DNA of 64,000 bases, from NCBI RefSeq assembly GCF_048773025.1, contig NC_133562.1, positions 23,913,001-23,977,000 of the forward strand, in the 5' to 3' direction. This stretch comes from Camelus bactrianus (lineage: Eukaryota > Chordata > Mammalia > Artiodactyla > Camelidae). A model generated the notes under the pieces. It saw only the letters and a list, made by a program, of their open reading frames with translations. It did no database searches and was not told the DNA's origin. The position numbers and the translations under genes are program-made. How positions within the stretch are numbered: the first letter of the stretch is position 1; each line of letters opens with the position of its first letter. Below, in pieces: positions 35,412 to 47,579 of this stretch.

Positions 35412-37233
35412 TTAGTAACAGGCTTTATTTTTCAGCACAGGTTTAGGTTCACAGCAAACCTGGCAGGAAGGTACAGGGATTTCCCATGTGGCCCTGCCCC
35501 CACACGTGCACAGCCTTCATCCCAGTCCCTGAGCCTGCAGGGGCCCGTCATCATCACCAGCGCCCACAGTTTACACGAGGGCTCCCTCTCGGCTGTGTAA
35601 GGACACGTGTCCAGCATTGCTGTCCCACAGAGCAGTGCCTCCGCGCTCCACCCACTCGCCCCCCTCCCTCACCCTGGCCACCCCTGGTCCTTGATGGCCC
35701 CGTGGTTTTGCCCTTTCCAGAGTGCCGCATAGTTGGAATCATACAGCACGTAGCTCTTTAGACTGGCTTTCTTCCCTGGGTCATATGCATTCAGGACCCC
35801 TCCATGTCCCTTCACGGCTCTGTGGCGTGGTTCTTTTTATCACCAAATGATATCCCATCGTCGGGACGGACCACAGTGTATTTGTCCATTCGCCCGCTGA
35901 AGGACATCTTGGTTGTGTCCACGTTTTGGCAGTTGCAAATAAAGCTGCTGTAAACAGCCACATTCAGGTTACGACGTGGACATAATTTTCATCTCCTTTG
36001 GGTAAAGACTGGGGAGCCCAAATGCTGGATCGTAGGGTAGGAGTGTGTTCATTCTGTAAGGAGGCACCAAACCGTCTTCCAAAGTGGCCACACCGTTTGC
36101 ATCCCCACCGGCAGTGCTGAGTGTCCTGTGGCCCCACGTCCTCCCCAGCGTGTGGTGGCGTCTGTGTGCTGGGTCGTGGTCCCTCTTGTTGTTTTGATGG
36201 CATCTCGTTGTTTTAATTTCGCATTTCCCTGGCAACATTTGACATGAAGTGTCTTCTCAGGTGCTCATTTGCCATCTGTGTGTGTGTCTTCTTCGCTGAG
36301 ATGGCTCCGAAGGCTGTTTGTCCATTTTTAAATAAGGTTGTTGTTTTCCTATTGTTGAGTTCCGAGGGCTCTTCGTATGTGCTGAATACAGTTCTCTGTG
36401 CGATTTGTCTTTTGCAAATACTTTCTCCCAGGCGGTGGCTGGTCTTCCCGTTCTCTTGACAGTGTCTCTCTTGGGGCAAAAAACGTTTTGTGGGAATGAA
36501 ATCCATTTTTCAGTACTTCCCTCCATGGATCGTGGCTTTTGTACTGTATCTAAAAATCATCACCAAACCAAAGTCATCGAAATTTTCTCCTTTGTTGTCT
36601 TATAAGAGTTATAGTTTTGGGTTTTACACTTAGGTCTACGTTCTATTTTGAGTTAATTTCTGTGAAGGGTGGAAGGTCTGGGTCCAGATTCATGGTTTTG
36701 GACGTGGATGTCCGGTTGTTTGAGCCACATTTGCTGAAGAGACTGTCTTTGCTCCTCTGTCAGAGATTGGTTGGCAGTGCTTATGTAGGTCTGTTTCCGG
36801 GCTGACCGTCCTGCTCCATTGATCTGTCTGTCTGTTATTTCACGAACACCACACTGTCTTGATTGCTGTAGCTTTTGAGTAAATCCTGAAGGCGGGTAGT
36901 GTCAGTCCTCCAACCAAGGTCTTCCCCTTCAGTCCCGTGCTGGCTGCCCTGGGTCTCCTGTCTCTCCGTAGATACTTCAGAACCAGTCTGTTGACGCCCA
37001 CAGAGTATTGGAATTTCAGTGACTCCACAGATCAGCTTGGGGAGAAACGACACTTTGACTCTGTTGAGTCTCCCTGTCCATGAACATGGGACATCTCTCC
37101 ATTTATTTAGTTCTTTGATTCCATTAGTGGGACTTTAGCCATTTTCCTCATATAGGTCTTGTACCTATTTTAGCAGATTTACACCTACCTATTTCATTTT
37201 GAGCGAGGTGCTAATATACACGGCATTGTGGAC
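35412..37233 (-). mobile_element. Old L1M-type LINE-1, 3' part, minus strand
   Basis: Read on the plus strand, it begins with TTTATTTTTCAGCACAGG and TTTAGGTTCACAGCAAA (reverse of the L1ME/L1MC-type 3' UTR). It continues through GGAATCATACAGCACG, AATAAAGCTGCTGTAAAC, CTTCCAAAGTGGCCACACC and CCATGAACATGGGACATCTC, all hallmarks of old mammalian L1 3' UTR and ORF2 read backwards. Heavily diverged, so ancient. It lies in the intron between the exons at 34,986 and 38,599. ORF2 is interrupted at 37,233 by a younger L1 end. Confidence 0.85.
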
Positions 37234-37400
37234 TTTTTTTTTAATTGAAGTATGCTCAGTTGCAGTGTGTCAATTTCCAGTGCACGGCATCACGTTTCAG
37301 TCATACACGTACATAAGTATATTTGTTGTCATGTTTTTGTGCATGATAGGTGTTTATAATTCCACATTCCACTGTCTTCTGCTGGTGTCCAGGAAAGGGA
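37234..37400 (-). mobile_element. Younger camelid-type L1 3' end, minus strand
   Basis: T-run at 37,234-37,242, then AATTGAAGTATGCTCAGT, TGTGTCAATTTCCAGTGCAC and TTTCAGTCATACACGTACAT. This is the reverse of the L1 3' terminus shared by cetartiodactyls, with the spelling seen in camelids. It is severely 5'-truncated and sits directly against the older L1. The right end is approximate. Confidence 0.7.
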
Positions 37401-38598
37401 CTGACTTGTGTGTGGTCACCTTGTACCATGTTGTGTGTGGTCACCTGCAGCCTTGTGCAGTAGCTCACTCTTCTCAGGCCAGGTCACTCCTGCAGCATTG
37501 GGTGCCCAGCTAGTGACCCCAGCTTGAGAGGGTTGTGGATGAGCCAGAGACCACAGGGCTGTTGCGGGTCTGCGGCTCTGAGGGACGGACACGGCTGGAG
37601 AGGACTAGGGGCCCCATGACCTGAGATCCCCGGTTGGAGGCCTTTCCCACAAGGTGGACATTGACTCTCAGAAGTGCTGGTGAGGGAATCCCTGTGTCTG
37701 TGGGAGGCTGGACTAGGCTGCCCCCGTTCTCCACCTTTCTCTGCCTGTGGAGTTCTTCGTAGCTATGACTCCGGAAACAAAGGAATATGCAGGAAACAGG
37801 CATTTTCTTGTTGCTTCCTCTGCCCAATGTGCATCATTCTTCTGTGCCGGTTTTCTCAGCAACGCTGCTCAAGTAAAACCTCTCTGTTTTCAAAGGAGAC
37901 TTTTAGTGCTGGACTCTCTGTAGACCATCCTTAAAGGATACGCTCTCCGTGGCCAGAACAAAGGTGACAGGAGTTTGCCCAAAATAGCGAACACGCTAGA
38001 ACCGAGACCCCGAAAGGCAGCAGGGGTCTGTGTCAGTCCCAGTTCCGATCCAGGCCTGCCGCCCCCGCAGGACCCTTGGCCTGCAGACGTCAACATTATC
38101 GTGATAATCTCTCCCCAAGTCAGTAGCCACAAAGGCCAGATGAGCAGGTGCCGAAAAGTCCCTCGGGGACCAAAACATGGTCACATGAACCGCCGTGCCC
38201 CTGCCGCTCTGCTTTTGTGTAAAAAGGCTTCTCCTGGCCCAAGAGGAATGGCCATCCTCTCTGCAGGGCCCAGTTGAAAGGGCCAGTCCTGGGTGACAGC
38301 CCGTGGCAGCTTGGAAGCTGCGTCCCCACGGCAGAGGCCATGAGCTCGCCGCCTGCGCCTTGTTGCCGGGGGTCATCCCCACCCAGGTGCCAGGGCAAAT
38401 TACGCAGCAGGTGGACAGTCGTCCGGGTCTCCTTGGCCCCAGACAGGGTGACTCTCACACTGGCCTTGGGGCAGGTGTGTCTCTGGGTCGCCACTGTCCA
38501 CGCCGGTGGAATTAGGAGCAAAGGGCGTTGGCCTCGGCCGCACCTCACCCGGGCCGCGGGGATGTGCGGTTCACATGCCTCCCCTCCGTGTCTTCCAG

Positions 38599-38767
38599 CC
38601 TGCAACGTGTGGTACCTGAACTCCGTGGAGGTGGAGTCCCTCACCGGACACCAGGCCATTCAGAAGGCCCTGAGCATCACCCTGGTCCAGGAGCCGCCCC
38701 CCTTGTGCACGGTCCTGCACTTCAAGGTGTCGGCCCAGGGCATCATGCTGACGGACAACCAGAGGAA
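38599..38767 (+). CDS. TNS3: TNS3-like exon: PTB domain, first part
   Basis: Acceptor GTCTTCCAG before 38599; donor AGGAA|GTGCGT after 38767. Encodes [20 protein letters not shown], then a helix and strand to [29 protein letters not shown] is specific to TNS3 among tensins as I remember them. GIM replaces the usual GIT. Confidence 0.9.
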
Positions 38768-40191
38768 GTGCGTGTGCAGGGCGGCAGGGGCGGGCGTGGA
38801 AGGTGTCATTTTTGCAAATGCAAACATCTTTCAAGTCGTTTCTGAGAAAGACTCAGACTGTGATAGGAGCCACTCCCCTGCCCTTCAGTGTCACTGCTCC
38901 TGGCTGGAGGTCATCCCGTCCAGGCGAGCCTGTGATCTTTACGTCCACGTAACATCAGTGATTATGTAATAACATAGTAACACAAGGATGCTTGATGCTA
39001 ACAGAAAGCATTCATTTCCTAGACGTGAGAGCGCGTCAGTACCGTCTGAACGCCCAGACGGCAGGCACCACCTCCGCCCCCGGGGCTTCCCTCTGAGCAG
39101 GGCTTCCGGGGACACCAGGGAGGGACACCGGGGAGCCTGGCCCGAGTGTGGGGGCGCGGACAGAATGGTGGCAGACGCGTTCCTCCCCTGGGCGGGGCCT
39201 CGGACCAGGGTCAGAGGCATTTCAGAGGAAGTTGCTCTTTGTTATGCAGATGGCCTTGCTGACCAGGGGGCCATGCCATCAGCCCTAAAGGTGGTGGCAG
39301 GAGCTTCATGGGGCAGTGGTGGGTTGGGGGGGGCCGGCAAGGAGCACGGCTTCTTTCTTCAGAGCATCTCTGTTGCTCCCAGCTGCGTGCTCTTCCTGTG
39401 TCTCTGGCTTCCCTGTGTCCTGATAAATCTGCGGGGGCAGGCTGCGTCCACTGCACTCAGAGTCCTTCCTGTGGCTAGAGACGGGACTGAACTCACTGGC
39501 TGATATGGGCAGAGGGCCTGGGTCCCCGGTGACAGCCAGCCTCGGGGTCCCCAGATGCCTGGGCTCCGCCTGTGCCCTCCCTGACGCTGGCCCCTCCTCT
39601 CTTGCCTTCTCCTATGAGAGCACAGCCGCCAGCCTCTGGGGACACCACCATGCTGGACTGTGTCATGGAGCCTCATGACCCCAGGCCCATAAGAGCAGGG
39701 CAGGCTGTCAGGGAAATGGGGACCTGGGACCATGGACAGAGGGGTCCCCTGGGGAAACGGGGAGCCAGGACTGAGGACAGAGAGAGGGGTCCCCTGGGGG
39801 CTCCCCCGCAGCTGTGCGGGGCCCCTGTTAGCAGCACGTCCCTGGGATTTCCTGAGCACAGCCCTCGACAGTTTGGCCCCTGTCCTGGGGCTGCGGCTGG
39901 CTCTTCACATGCTGTTTCACAGGCCAGCATCCAGATTGGAGACCGGGGTGTTCCCCAGGGGTGAGGGCAGGCAGTCGGGCGTCACTCCCTGTGACCTGTC
40001 CCCCACACGCTCTGCAAAGAGCCCCTCACCCAGGCCCTGCCCACTTTCCTAGAGCGCCAGCTTCAGGTCTGCTCACTTCCAGTGGGTGAAAACGCAGAAT
40101 ACGCTTCTGCCCCGAATCTCCTCGTGGGGGCCCCAGTGCCTCACTGTCCCCGGGACACCCAGTGACGGGCTCGCCCGCCTGTCCCCCACAG

Positions 40192-40260
40192 GCTCTTCTT
40201 CCAAAGGCACTACCCCGTGAGCAGCGTGATCTTCTGCGTGCTGGACCCCCAGGACAGGAA
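40192..40260 (+). CDS. TNS3: TNS3-like exon: PTB domain, second part
   Basis: Acceptor CCCCCACAG before 40192; donor AGGAA|GTAAGG after 40260. Encodes LFFQRHYPVSSVIFCVLDPQ and DRK. The usual tensin reading begins LFFRRHYP; Arg to Gln here may touch the ligand-facing strand. Confidence 0.88.
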
Positions 40261-40347
40261 GTAAGGAGTGTGTGTGTGCCAGCCCCGTGCCGCACCCGCC
40301 GGGCCAGGGGCCTGAACCTCACTCTCCCTTGCTCTCTGACTTGCCAG

Positions 40348-40374
40348 GTGGATCACAGATGGCCCCTCCTCAAG
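40348..40374 (+). CDS. TNS3: TNS3-like exon: 27-bp PTB microexon
   Basis: Acceptor CTTGCCAG before 40348; donor TCAAG|GTATGT after 40374. Encodes WITDGPSS. A very short exon at this point is expected from tensin gene structure, and its frame joins both neighbours. Confidence 0.82.
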
Positions 40375-41578
40375 GTATGTCGCCAGCGGTCTCCACAGCC
40401 TCTTAGTGGATGGTTGCCTCTGAAGCTGAATTCTTTCCCAGATGCCCAAAGAGGAAATGACCCCATAACGCCAACGGGTTGGGGTCTGGCTTTAAACAGA
40501 AATGAAAGTGTTCGTAGACAGAAAGTGTCCACAAAGGGTTACCTTTTCTGCTTGCTCTTTGAGCAGTATGTACGTCCAGCCCATAAGATACAGTACAGAG
40601 AGCATGGGGCGGTTGGCACAGCATTTCCAGCCTGGCCGTGGGGCCTTGGACCCTCCAGAGCCGTCTGCATCATTCCCCCAAACATGACTGCCACGGCGTC
40701 CAACCTCGGGGGTCCCCTTCCAGGATTCCGATTTCACACTCCTCATTTGTCTGGGCATCTGATAAAGTGCCGGGCAGGTGGGGCGTGACCCCCCAGCTCT
40801 GGCCAACAGGGTGGACGGCACTCCCCACTGCGTGGACGGGGCCGCCCCAAGGGGGCCACTTGGCACCATCGGCCAGTCCCTCCCTTGGCATGGAAGCCAC
40901 TCGGCTTATACAAAAAGATTCCCCATTTCCCTGAGAAGGAGGAGAAGGACTTTTGCCAAGGATTTGGATTCAGATAATGGTAGTTACTGTGTTAAGTCAG
41001 GGCTTGAGAAACCCTGTTCAGATAAAGGCTTCAATTCTAAGGAAAATAGTTCGACCGTGCCGTTCTCTCAGTGTCCTCTCCTGTGTGTAGCCTGTAACTC
41101 AGGAGCACGCGGCCTGAGAAGGGGGCCCTGCTGTGTTTTCACCCCCCATCCGCTGGCCCGGGTGTGGGAGGAGTGTGGGCATCGGGCAGAGCCCACCGGC
41201 ATCCACACCATCTCAGGACCAGAGCTGGGATGTTGTCACTCACGAGGTCTGTGAGGAGAGACCAGGTGGCCCCTTAGGAAGAGCCAGGTCCTCCCCTCCA
41301 AGACTCAGGTGAGGCGCTCAGGAGCCGTGCAGCGTCTGGAGGGCTCTGGCCAGGCCTGGGGTAGCCGCTGCAGTGCAAGTCCAAACCCTGTCCCTCGGGC
41401 TCCTCCCCTGTGACACCTGGGCTCAGCCCCACCCCCACAGGGTCTGGGAGGTGGAGGGAGGCGGGGCAGGTGGCTGGCGGGCTGGCGCCTGGGATGATGC
41501 AGTGGCCGGGAGGGGGAGCAGAGGCTGGCACCCGATGGGACGAGGCCCGCTGCTCGCTGACCCGCGTTCCTTTTGCAG

Positions 41579-41723
41579 GGTCTTCGGTTTCATGGCCTGG
41601 AAGCAGGGCAGCACCACGGACAACGTGTGCCACCTGTTCGCGGAGCATGACCCTTAGCAGCCCGCCAGCACCATCGTCAACTTCGTGTCCAAGATCATGA
41701 TCAGCTCCCCGAGGAAGATCTGA
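41579..41723 (+). CDS. TNS3: TNS3-like last coding exon: PTB end, interrupted by TAG
   Basis: Acceptor CTTTTGCAG before 41579. Encodes [25 protein letters not shown], then TAG at 41,655-41,657. After it, the frame continues as [20 protein letters not shown] plus Ile and ends at TGA 41,721-41,723, the expected tensin-3 C-terminus. The lost part is the C-terminal PTB helix, which packs beside the peptide groove in this fold, so the truncated product would probably be impaired. As it is in the last exon, the stop should not trigger nonsense-mediated decay. Confidence 0.85.
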
Positions 41724-44160
41724 GCCTCGCACCGGAAGACCCCAGAGGGGCCGGCTGTGCCCCCGACCTCCCCAGCCCAGGAGGGAAGGGGCCCCTCCAA
41801 CTTACACACCAGAACGAGCCACCCCACGGCCCAGTGGCCTTCCCGGAAAGACACGTTTCTGCCACCCAGGGCCCCAGCGGAGGAAGACGGGCGCCGGATG
41901 GGCTCCCAAAATTGCGTTCTTACATCTACGAGGGGAGGGGAGCCCAGCCCACTTGGCAGTGGCCCGAGTGGCCGCTGTGCCTCGGGGTAGCCGTCTCGGG
42001 GGGCTTCTGTCCAGCGGACACCCTGATGCCTCTGTCCTCTGGCGATCACCACGGAGAGGCTGATTGGTGGGCCTGAAAAGGGGTGCATGCCTAATGGAGG
42101 TTCGTGCAGGTCAGGCCCTCCGGATCACTGGGGCGTGAACAAGGGGTCGGCGTGATGGGCGGCGAGGCCAGGAGGTCCCTGGGTCCCCGTGGAGGGACTG
42201 CCTCTGCCTCCGCTCGCCCAGCTCTGAATGGCACGCTGGGCCATGAGGGGAACACCGTTTCCATAAAAGTTACGTTTTACTTCTGCCAAATTATTTATGG
42301 GAACAGTTTGCCAGTGCTGTGCAGTACTGGGGTCCAGTTACTGCCGCCTCCCCAGCTGGGTTCTCGGCGGAGCGTCTGCCCCGGGGCGGGTCACCGAGAT
42401 TTGGAGGCTGTGGGTCCCCACTGGCGATGCTGTGGGCCGTGGCTGCTGCCCGCAGCCTTTCCGAATTCCTGACCACCCGCGCGTCCTTTCTGGGGAGGAC
42501 GGTTCCAAGGGGTGGGACGCGCTTAGTTGTAGCCTCAGTCCCCACGCCGCACCGTCGTCTTGGGGTGGAGACTGCCCTGAGGACACTGCCCCGGGGACCT
42601 CTCGGTTGTCTTGTCCATGCCTGTTGGCTCCTGCCCGGGTCCTGCGTTCCGGCAGGAGGATGAGACCGGACGAGTCTCGGTCCTTCCAGGGAGCTCTGAC
42701 TCAGCTCTGCTGCGTGTCCGCGGCCCGGATCAGGTGCGCTGTCTGCGCGGATGTGCGCACTGCAGTGCCGTGGTCCGACCGCCCATCGGGTGGTGGTCCA
42801 AGGTCCCGCGGATGCCACGGAGCGAGAGACGGAGCTGGGCACCACCGTCTCCTTCCCCGTCACCTGGGCGCTCGCCCCCAGGCTCTCCCTCAAACAAGGG
42901 CCTCCCGGGCGCCTCCGCATCCCCAGTCAAGCACCAGCCCTCAGGTCACCAGGAATCACCGCAGCCAGCGGTCACCGCACAGGGCTTTGGAAATGTGCTT
43001 TGTGGACTGTTTCAAAGTGGGCAGAGACAGACTCGGCCGCGGCAGAGGTGGGATGGGCCGAACCGCAGTGGGCATCGAGCGTGTGCGCCTGCACGCGTGG
43101 GTGTGCGTGCCTGTGTGACTGTGTGCGCGCGAGTGTGTGAGAGCAGGCACTGAGTCCACTGTGTAGCTCCTATTAATGCACCAAACGCAAGTGCCTCATT
43201 TCTGTGCCAAATGTTTGCCTTGGTCTTCGTGGACCACCTTCCCTGCCACGTGGCTGCGTGGCCGGTAAGAAGATTGTACCGGCATCTTCGGAGGCCCGAC
43301 GCCTTGGTCCTCAGCAGTGGCCTGTCTGGCATTTCCGTTTTCCATTCTCAGCAGGAATTCAGCCCAGGGGGCAGCAGTGTGCGCTGCCCCCAAGACCTGC
43401 CCCCCTCCCGAGATGCTCGAGCCCAAAGTCTGACCTAAGGGCCCCAGGCAGGTGCCTCGTCCTTCTGATAAAGCAGGAGCGGGGAGGATTGAGAAGCACG
43501 AACCCCGAGTCAGAGAGAGCTGGGCCTCCCTGGCCGAGCTTGTCCAGAGCATGCAAGCCACAGCATTTGCTTTATAGACTGACCAGCCGCTGAGACGCGT
43601 GCTCTCAGCACCCAAGGGTGTCGGAACGCTCCCCGCCAGCAAACGGCTCCCTCGGAGGTGACGGACCGAAGGGAGCCAATCCCTGGTTCCCGAGGAGCTG
43701 GTACGACAGTGTTACATATGCAGCCGCGAACTCTGCGCTCAGGCCTCGGGGAGCCCCACCCCGGGGCCCACGGGGAGGGAACGGCCCCCAGCATCCAGCC
43801 TCCAGGTGCCGGCGGGCACAGGGGCACTGTCCCAGGGCACGCACAAGGCCCGCGCCCCGCAAGTGTCATAGCCAGGGTCCCTTAACCCACCCATTGACCT
43901 GTGCTGTGTCCCTCCAATGTTAACCTGTAATCTCCTTGAGTCACACCGCACCTGAGGGCCCCCCACCCGCGCATCCTCTGTGTCTGACCTCACCGTGCCC
44001 CCTTATCTGCCCTGCCAAGTAGTGGGTGTTTCTACTTCCGCCTTGTAAAGAGTGTACCCAGTATGTAAATGAACGTTCCACGATAACCCTCTGTATAGCG
44101 CTCTGCTCTGCTCTTTAAATATCGCTTCTATTCAGAGTGTGATAAAGTTATAAACTTGGT
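41724..44160 (+). other. TNS3: Probable TNS3-like 3' UTR
   Basis: No coding signal follows the terminal TGA. About 2.4 kb downstream, AT-rich sequence (TTTAAATATCGCTTCTATTCAG) is followed by GATAAA at 44,141-44,146 and TTATAAACTTGG, which looks like a mammalian cleavage site with a one-base variant of AATAAA. A CG/TG-rich stretch lies at 43,080-43,145. The end point is inferred. Confidence 0.5.
43080..43145. repeat. TG/CG-rich low-complexity tract
   Basis: Alternating GTGTGCGCCTGCACGCGTG-type purine-pyrimidine sequence, a potential Z-DNA former, in the putative 3' UTR. Confidence 0.6.
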
Positions 44161-46189
44161 AAGCCTCGGGGAGGCAGGTGCTTGTTTGTGGTGTCGGATG
44201 GAAGCTTCCGGAAGGGTGTCTTGGGGTGTGGACGTGTGTGTGCACGCCTGGGTGTGCCTGCGTGTGTGTTTATTTGGGAGTTTTATTTGGGACTGTTTAT
44301 GGGTCAGTAAATTCAGTTATACATTCGTGTGTGTTTTGCCTCCAGGATTATAGTCTGAGATTTCTGCCCAGCGACTTCAGAAAATTGTATTTGTAGGTTT
44401 TAAGTAGTGAATGATAGTAACTGGTTTTGATCATGGGTTCTGCTATGTTTTAGGGTTTTTTTTTTTTTTCTTTTCTTTTCTTTTCTTTTCTTTTCTTCTT
44501 TTTTTTTTTTTTTTTTTGCTGCTACATTTTTCATGTTGGTATAAAGCTCGCTGTTCCAATGGCTGTGGGAGAAAGGTCCCTGCTTAGACCAGTGTCTGAT
44601 GGGACTTCCCAGATGTCTGCTGAGTTTGTTGGTGACCCAGAATAGGAAAAGCCTGGTGGGTTCACCTAATCTTTCAACGGATGCTGGTGACAGTCTCAGC
44701 CAGCTCTCCTGGGTTAGCAAGGTTCACCCCACAGCGAGGCGGGGGCCCACTGTGCTGGCTTTCTGCCCACTGGGGTCTGGAGCCGTCCTGAGCTTGACCT
44801 GCCTCCCCTGTTTGGTGAGGGCACGGGACCCTGCTGCCTGCCCTCCCTCTGTGTTCTGGAGCCTGGAGCTGCTCTGTCCCCGCAGGAGGCCAGGTGACCC
44901 CTGGGTGTGCCTGGACCTGGTCTGTGAGGGTGGGCAGTCACTGGGTGGCCCAGGCCCACCTGCCTCTCCTGGTGCAAGCTCTGCCACGGAGTGGGCGCCG
45001 TCCTCACCAGGTTCGGGCTGGGGGTGACCCTTCATATGGCTTAGAGCGGGCTGCTTCTGCTCCCACTCAGGAGAGAAACTGCCTGGCCCATGGCAGCCGT
45101 GGACAGATGGCAGCTGACCCCACCCGCAAACCTCAGGTCTCCACCCACACTGCATGACTGTGCTGGCATGGCCCTCTGGGCGCAGGCTCCGAGGACACTG
45201 TACTGGGGAGGGTGCCCTGCAGTGGTCCCCATGTCAATGCCAAGCATGGAAGGGAGGGCAGGTGGGGAAGGGGGGCTGAGTCTTGTCCACAGGAGGGTTC
45301 CACTGGGTCCTGGACCCTGGACCAGTGTCACAGCAGGGCTCTGGGCCTACTGTCTTTATGGGCACACTTTCAAGGACACAGTCTGGATTTGTCACAGTGG
45401 CTCCAGGCTGCACAGAGGACCATCGGAGACCCAGTGACCACGAGGCCTTGTGGAAGGACCCCTGCCTCGTGCCAGAGTGTCATGCTCCCTGTTCATCACT
45501 GAGCCATCCACCCGTGATGCCCCCGGCCCCGCCCACTCGGGTCTGGATCTCTCAGGGACGGCCGGTCGCTGGCGGGTAAACGTTGGGTTGGACCCTTTAT
45601 CATGTTTTTTTGTCTGCTAGAGGTTTGTGTGTGGTCTCGTGTCCTGGGATGAGGGGCCCATGGACCTGGGGGTCACATTTCAGAGCAGGGGCGATGGAGC
45701 TGGGCTCAGAGCTGAACCGAAGTGTCCAGGTGGACCTGGGCTTCAAGGAAGGGACATTTCATGACGTATCTGAACACACTGGAGCCTCAGGGCTATTGAA
45801 CAGATAACAAGAAAAATGATTCAAGAGCAAATGTCTTTAAAGTTCCCCAGGAATCAGAGGCCACGGTCCCAGCCTGGGCAGGGGCAGCAGTTCAGGTGGG
45901 GTGGACTGTCCCTTGTGGGGATTCTGCCAACTGACCGAGCCCCTGCAGCTTGTCCCCAAGGACCTAAGACACCAGGGTGGTGCTGGGGACTGCCACTCTC
46001 TCCCCTACCGAGACCCTGTCTGCCTCTCAGGCAGCCCCACAGGGGCCAGTGGGAGACACAGCCCCAAACTGTGGAAAGACCAGGGCAGCCGACCCGTGTG
46101 GGAGCACAGCCCACGGCTGCCTGGATCCTGGGGCTACACCTGCCCAGGGCAAGCCCTGTGGACACCTGACACTTAACTGGGACCCAGAG
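44161..46189. other. No gene seen; intergenic DNA
   Basis: Apart from the polypyrimidine tract and a TG-rich stretch at 44,225-44,275, I recognise nothing. Open frames are short and mutually overlapping. Confidence 0.6.
44456..44518. repeat. Polypyrimidine tract, (TTTTC)n flanked by T-runs
   Basis: About 12 T, then five TTTTC repeats, then about 20 T. Possibly the tail of a minus-strand retroposon whose body is no longer recognisable. Confidence 0.75.
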
Positions 46190-47140
46190 TCTTCTAACAC
46201 AACAGCCAGATCCCCAGGATACAACAGAAAAGGACCTGCTGAACCAGGAGTCAGGGAGTTCACAGCCCAAATGAGAAAAGACGGGAGCTGAGGAAGCGGG
46301 TGCTGGGATTGCGTGGCCAGGGAGGGGGGCGTTTAAAGCAACCGCAGAATCCATGCTTTAGTGAGCAAGTCTGAATGGAAAAGCAAAAACAGAACCCCAG
46401 CACAGTCACGAAGTCACGGAAAAACCGAAGTACGGAACTAAAATGCAGAAAACAAACTAAAAACCCACTGGGAACTCCGTAGCAGAGTGGAGATGCCGGA
46501 TGAACAAATCCGTGACCTTGAGGACCGATGGATAAAATCCCTGATCTGAACAACAGAGGCTTAAAAAAAAGTGAGGGGACCTGGGGACAATCATGTGAGT
46601 CACTGAGTTCCAGGAGGTGGGGAGAAGGGAGGGTTGAGGAGTATCTGAAGAAATGGCCCCAAACTCTCCAAATTCAGCCAAAGACACAAACCTGTAGATT
46701 CAAGGAGCTGAGTGAACCCCAAACAGGGGAAACCTCAAAATCCATGCGAGATTCACCGGAATCAAACTTCTGACAAGTAGAGATGAAGGAAGAATCTGGG
46801 AAGTAGCCAGAAAGAAGCGATGGTTTCCATGCACTGAGTGAAGGTGGGTTTCTCACATCAAAACACAGAGGCCAGAAGGAAATGACACATTTTTCGAGGC
46901 TGAAAGTAAAAGAAATGCCAGCTGTGAGGTCTCTGTCCAGTGAAACCGCCGTCAGGAATGAAGGGGCCATAAGGGGCCATTCTCAGGTGAAGGGAACCTG
47001 CAAGAATCGTCTTCAGCTGGCCTGCTCTTAACAATCTGCCTAAAAGACGTTCTTCAAGCAGAAATGAAACGGTGACGGGGAAACCTGGAGGGTCAGGAAG
47101 GAAGGAGGAAGGAGGGGGTACAGTGGACGCTGCTTTTCCT
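46190..47140 (+). mobile_element. Old L1/HAL1-like ORF1-region remnant
   Basis: The order of phrases follows the ORF1 part of old L1/HAL1 elements: GATGAACAAATCCGTGACCT (coiled-coil part), CACATCAAAACACAGAGGCC and AGAAGGAAATGACA (the ME-ARR-W motif region). These are followed by a degraded counterpart of the stretch that usually encodes YPAKISFKNEGEIKTF (here CTCTGTCCAGTGAAACC to GAATGAAGGGGCC) and GACGTTCTTCAAGCAGAAA (the K-VLQAE ending). Many differences and no long open frame, so ancient and dead. The ends are approximate. Confidence 0.55.
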
Positions 47141-47565
47141 GGTGGGGATTACAAATAAGGCATGGCTGGCGATGGCAGCAAGAATTCCAGCTCCAGCCAG
47201 CACTCAAGCCTGGGACGTCTCAAAGTGAAGGAGGCAAAGGGACCTCAGTGGAGGTGGCACCTCCACACGTCAGCCCCAGTGCTGAAACCTGCTGACAAGG
47301 ACAAATGGCATTTGTGTATGTTGTGAGATTCCACTAAATGATTGAATTAGCAATTCATCCCAGCTGGCCGTTCCAGGGCCTGTGTCCTCCCGGTGGCCCT
47401 GAGAAGCCGTCCCTGTGCGCTGCCCCCCAGGGAGCCATCTCCTGTGAATTGGTCCCCTCCCCCTGCACTGTGACCTCCAATGGGACAGGAAGGCTGTGGC
47501 GGAACTGATGCCCGGGTCTCCCAGGACTTGTGCGGGAGGCGGTGGGTGAGCGCTCGCGGGCAGCC

Positions 47566-47579
47566 CCGCCCCCTGGTGG
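47566..47579 (-). promoter_or_regulatory. CTCF-type motif, minus orientation
   Basis: CCGCCCCCTGGTGG is the reverse complement of CCACCAGGGGGCGG and matches 13 of 14 positions of the CTCF core consensus. It is embedded in CpG-rich sequence. Binding is not shown. Confidence 0.55.

Larger units (their letters stand above)
30783..41723 (+). pseudogene. TNS3: TNS3 (tensin-3) 3' exons: SH2 + PTB region with premature stop
   Basis: Tensin-3 is a focal-adhesion scaffold: its C-terminal SH2 domain binds phosphotyrosine and its PTB domain binds integrin beta tails. Eight exons are recognisable (sizes 132, 96, 78, 78, 169, 69, 27 and 145 bp), all with AG acceptors and GT donors. The joined frame is open across all junctions for 264 codons, except for a TAG at 41,655-41,657 where other tensins have Glu (AEHDPE-QPAS). 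This removes the last 22 residues, which form the end of the PTB domain. The SH2 phosphotyrosine arginine is kept (FIVRDS). From memory of mammalian TNS3, the PTB part also has an unusual number of replacements (for example GFVARKQG-type reads GFMAWKQG). No upstream exon (phosphatase-like, C2) is in the window. I favour a decaying partial duplicate. A real TNS3 locus with a stop allele or base error remains possible. Confidence 0.65.

Noticed and set aside
42291-43153. Several 130-270 codon frames downstream of the TNS3-like stop
   Set aside because: Mutually overlapping frames in GC-rich DNA that is better read as 3' UTR; no family resemblance.
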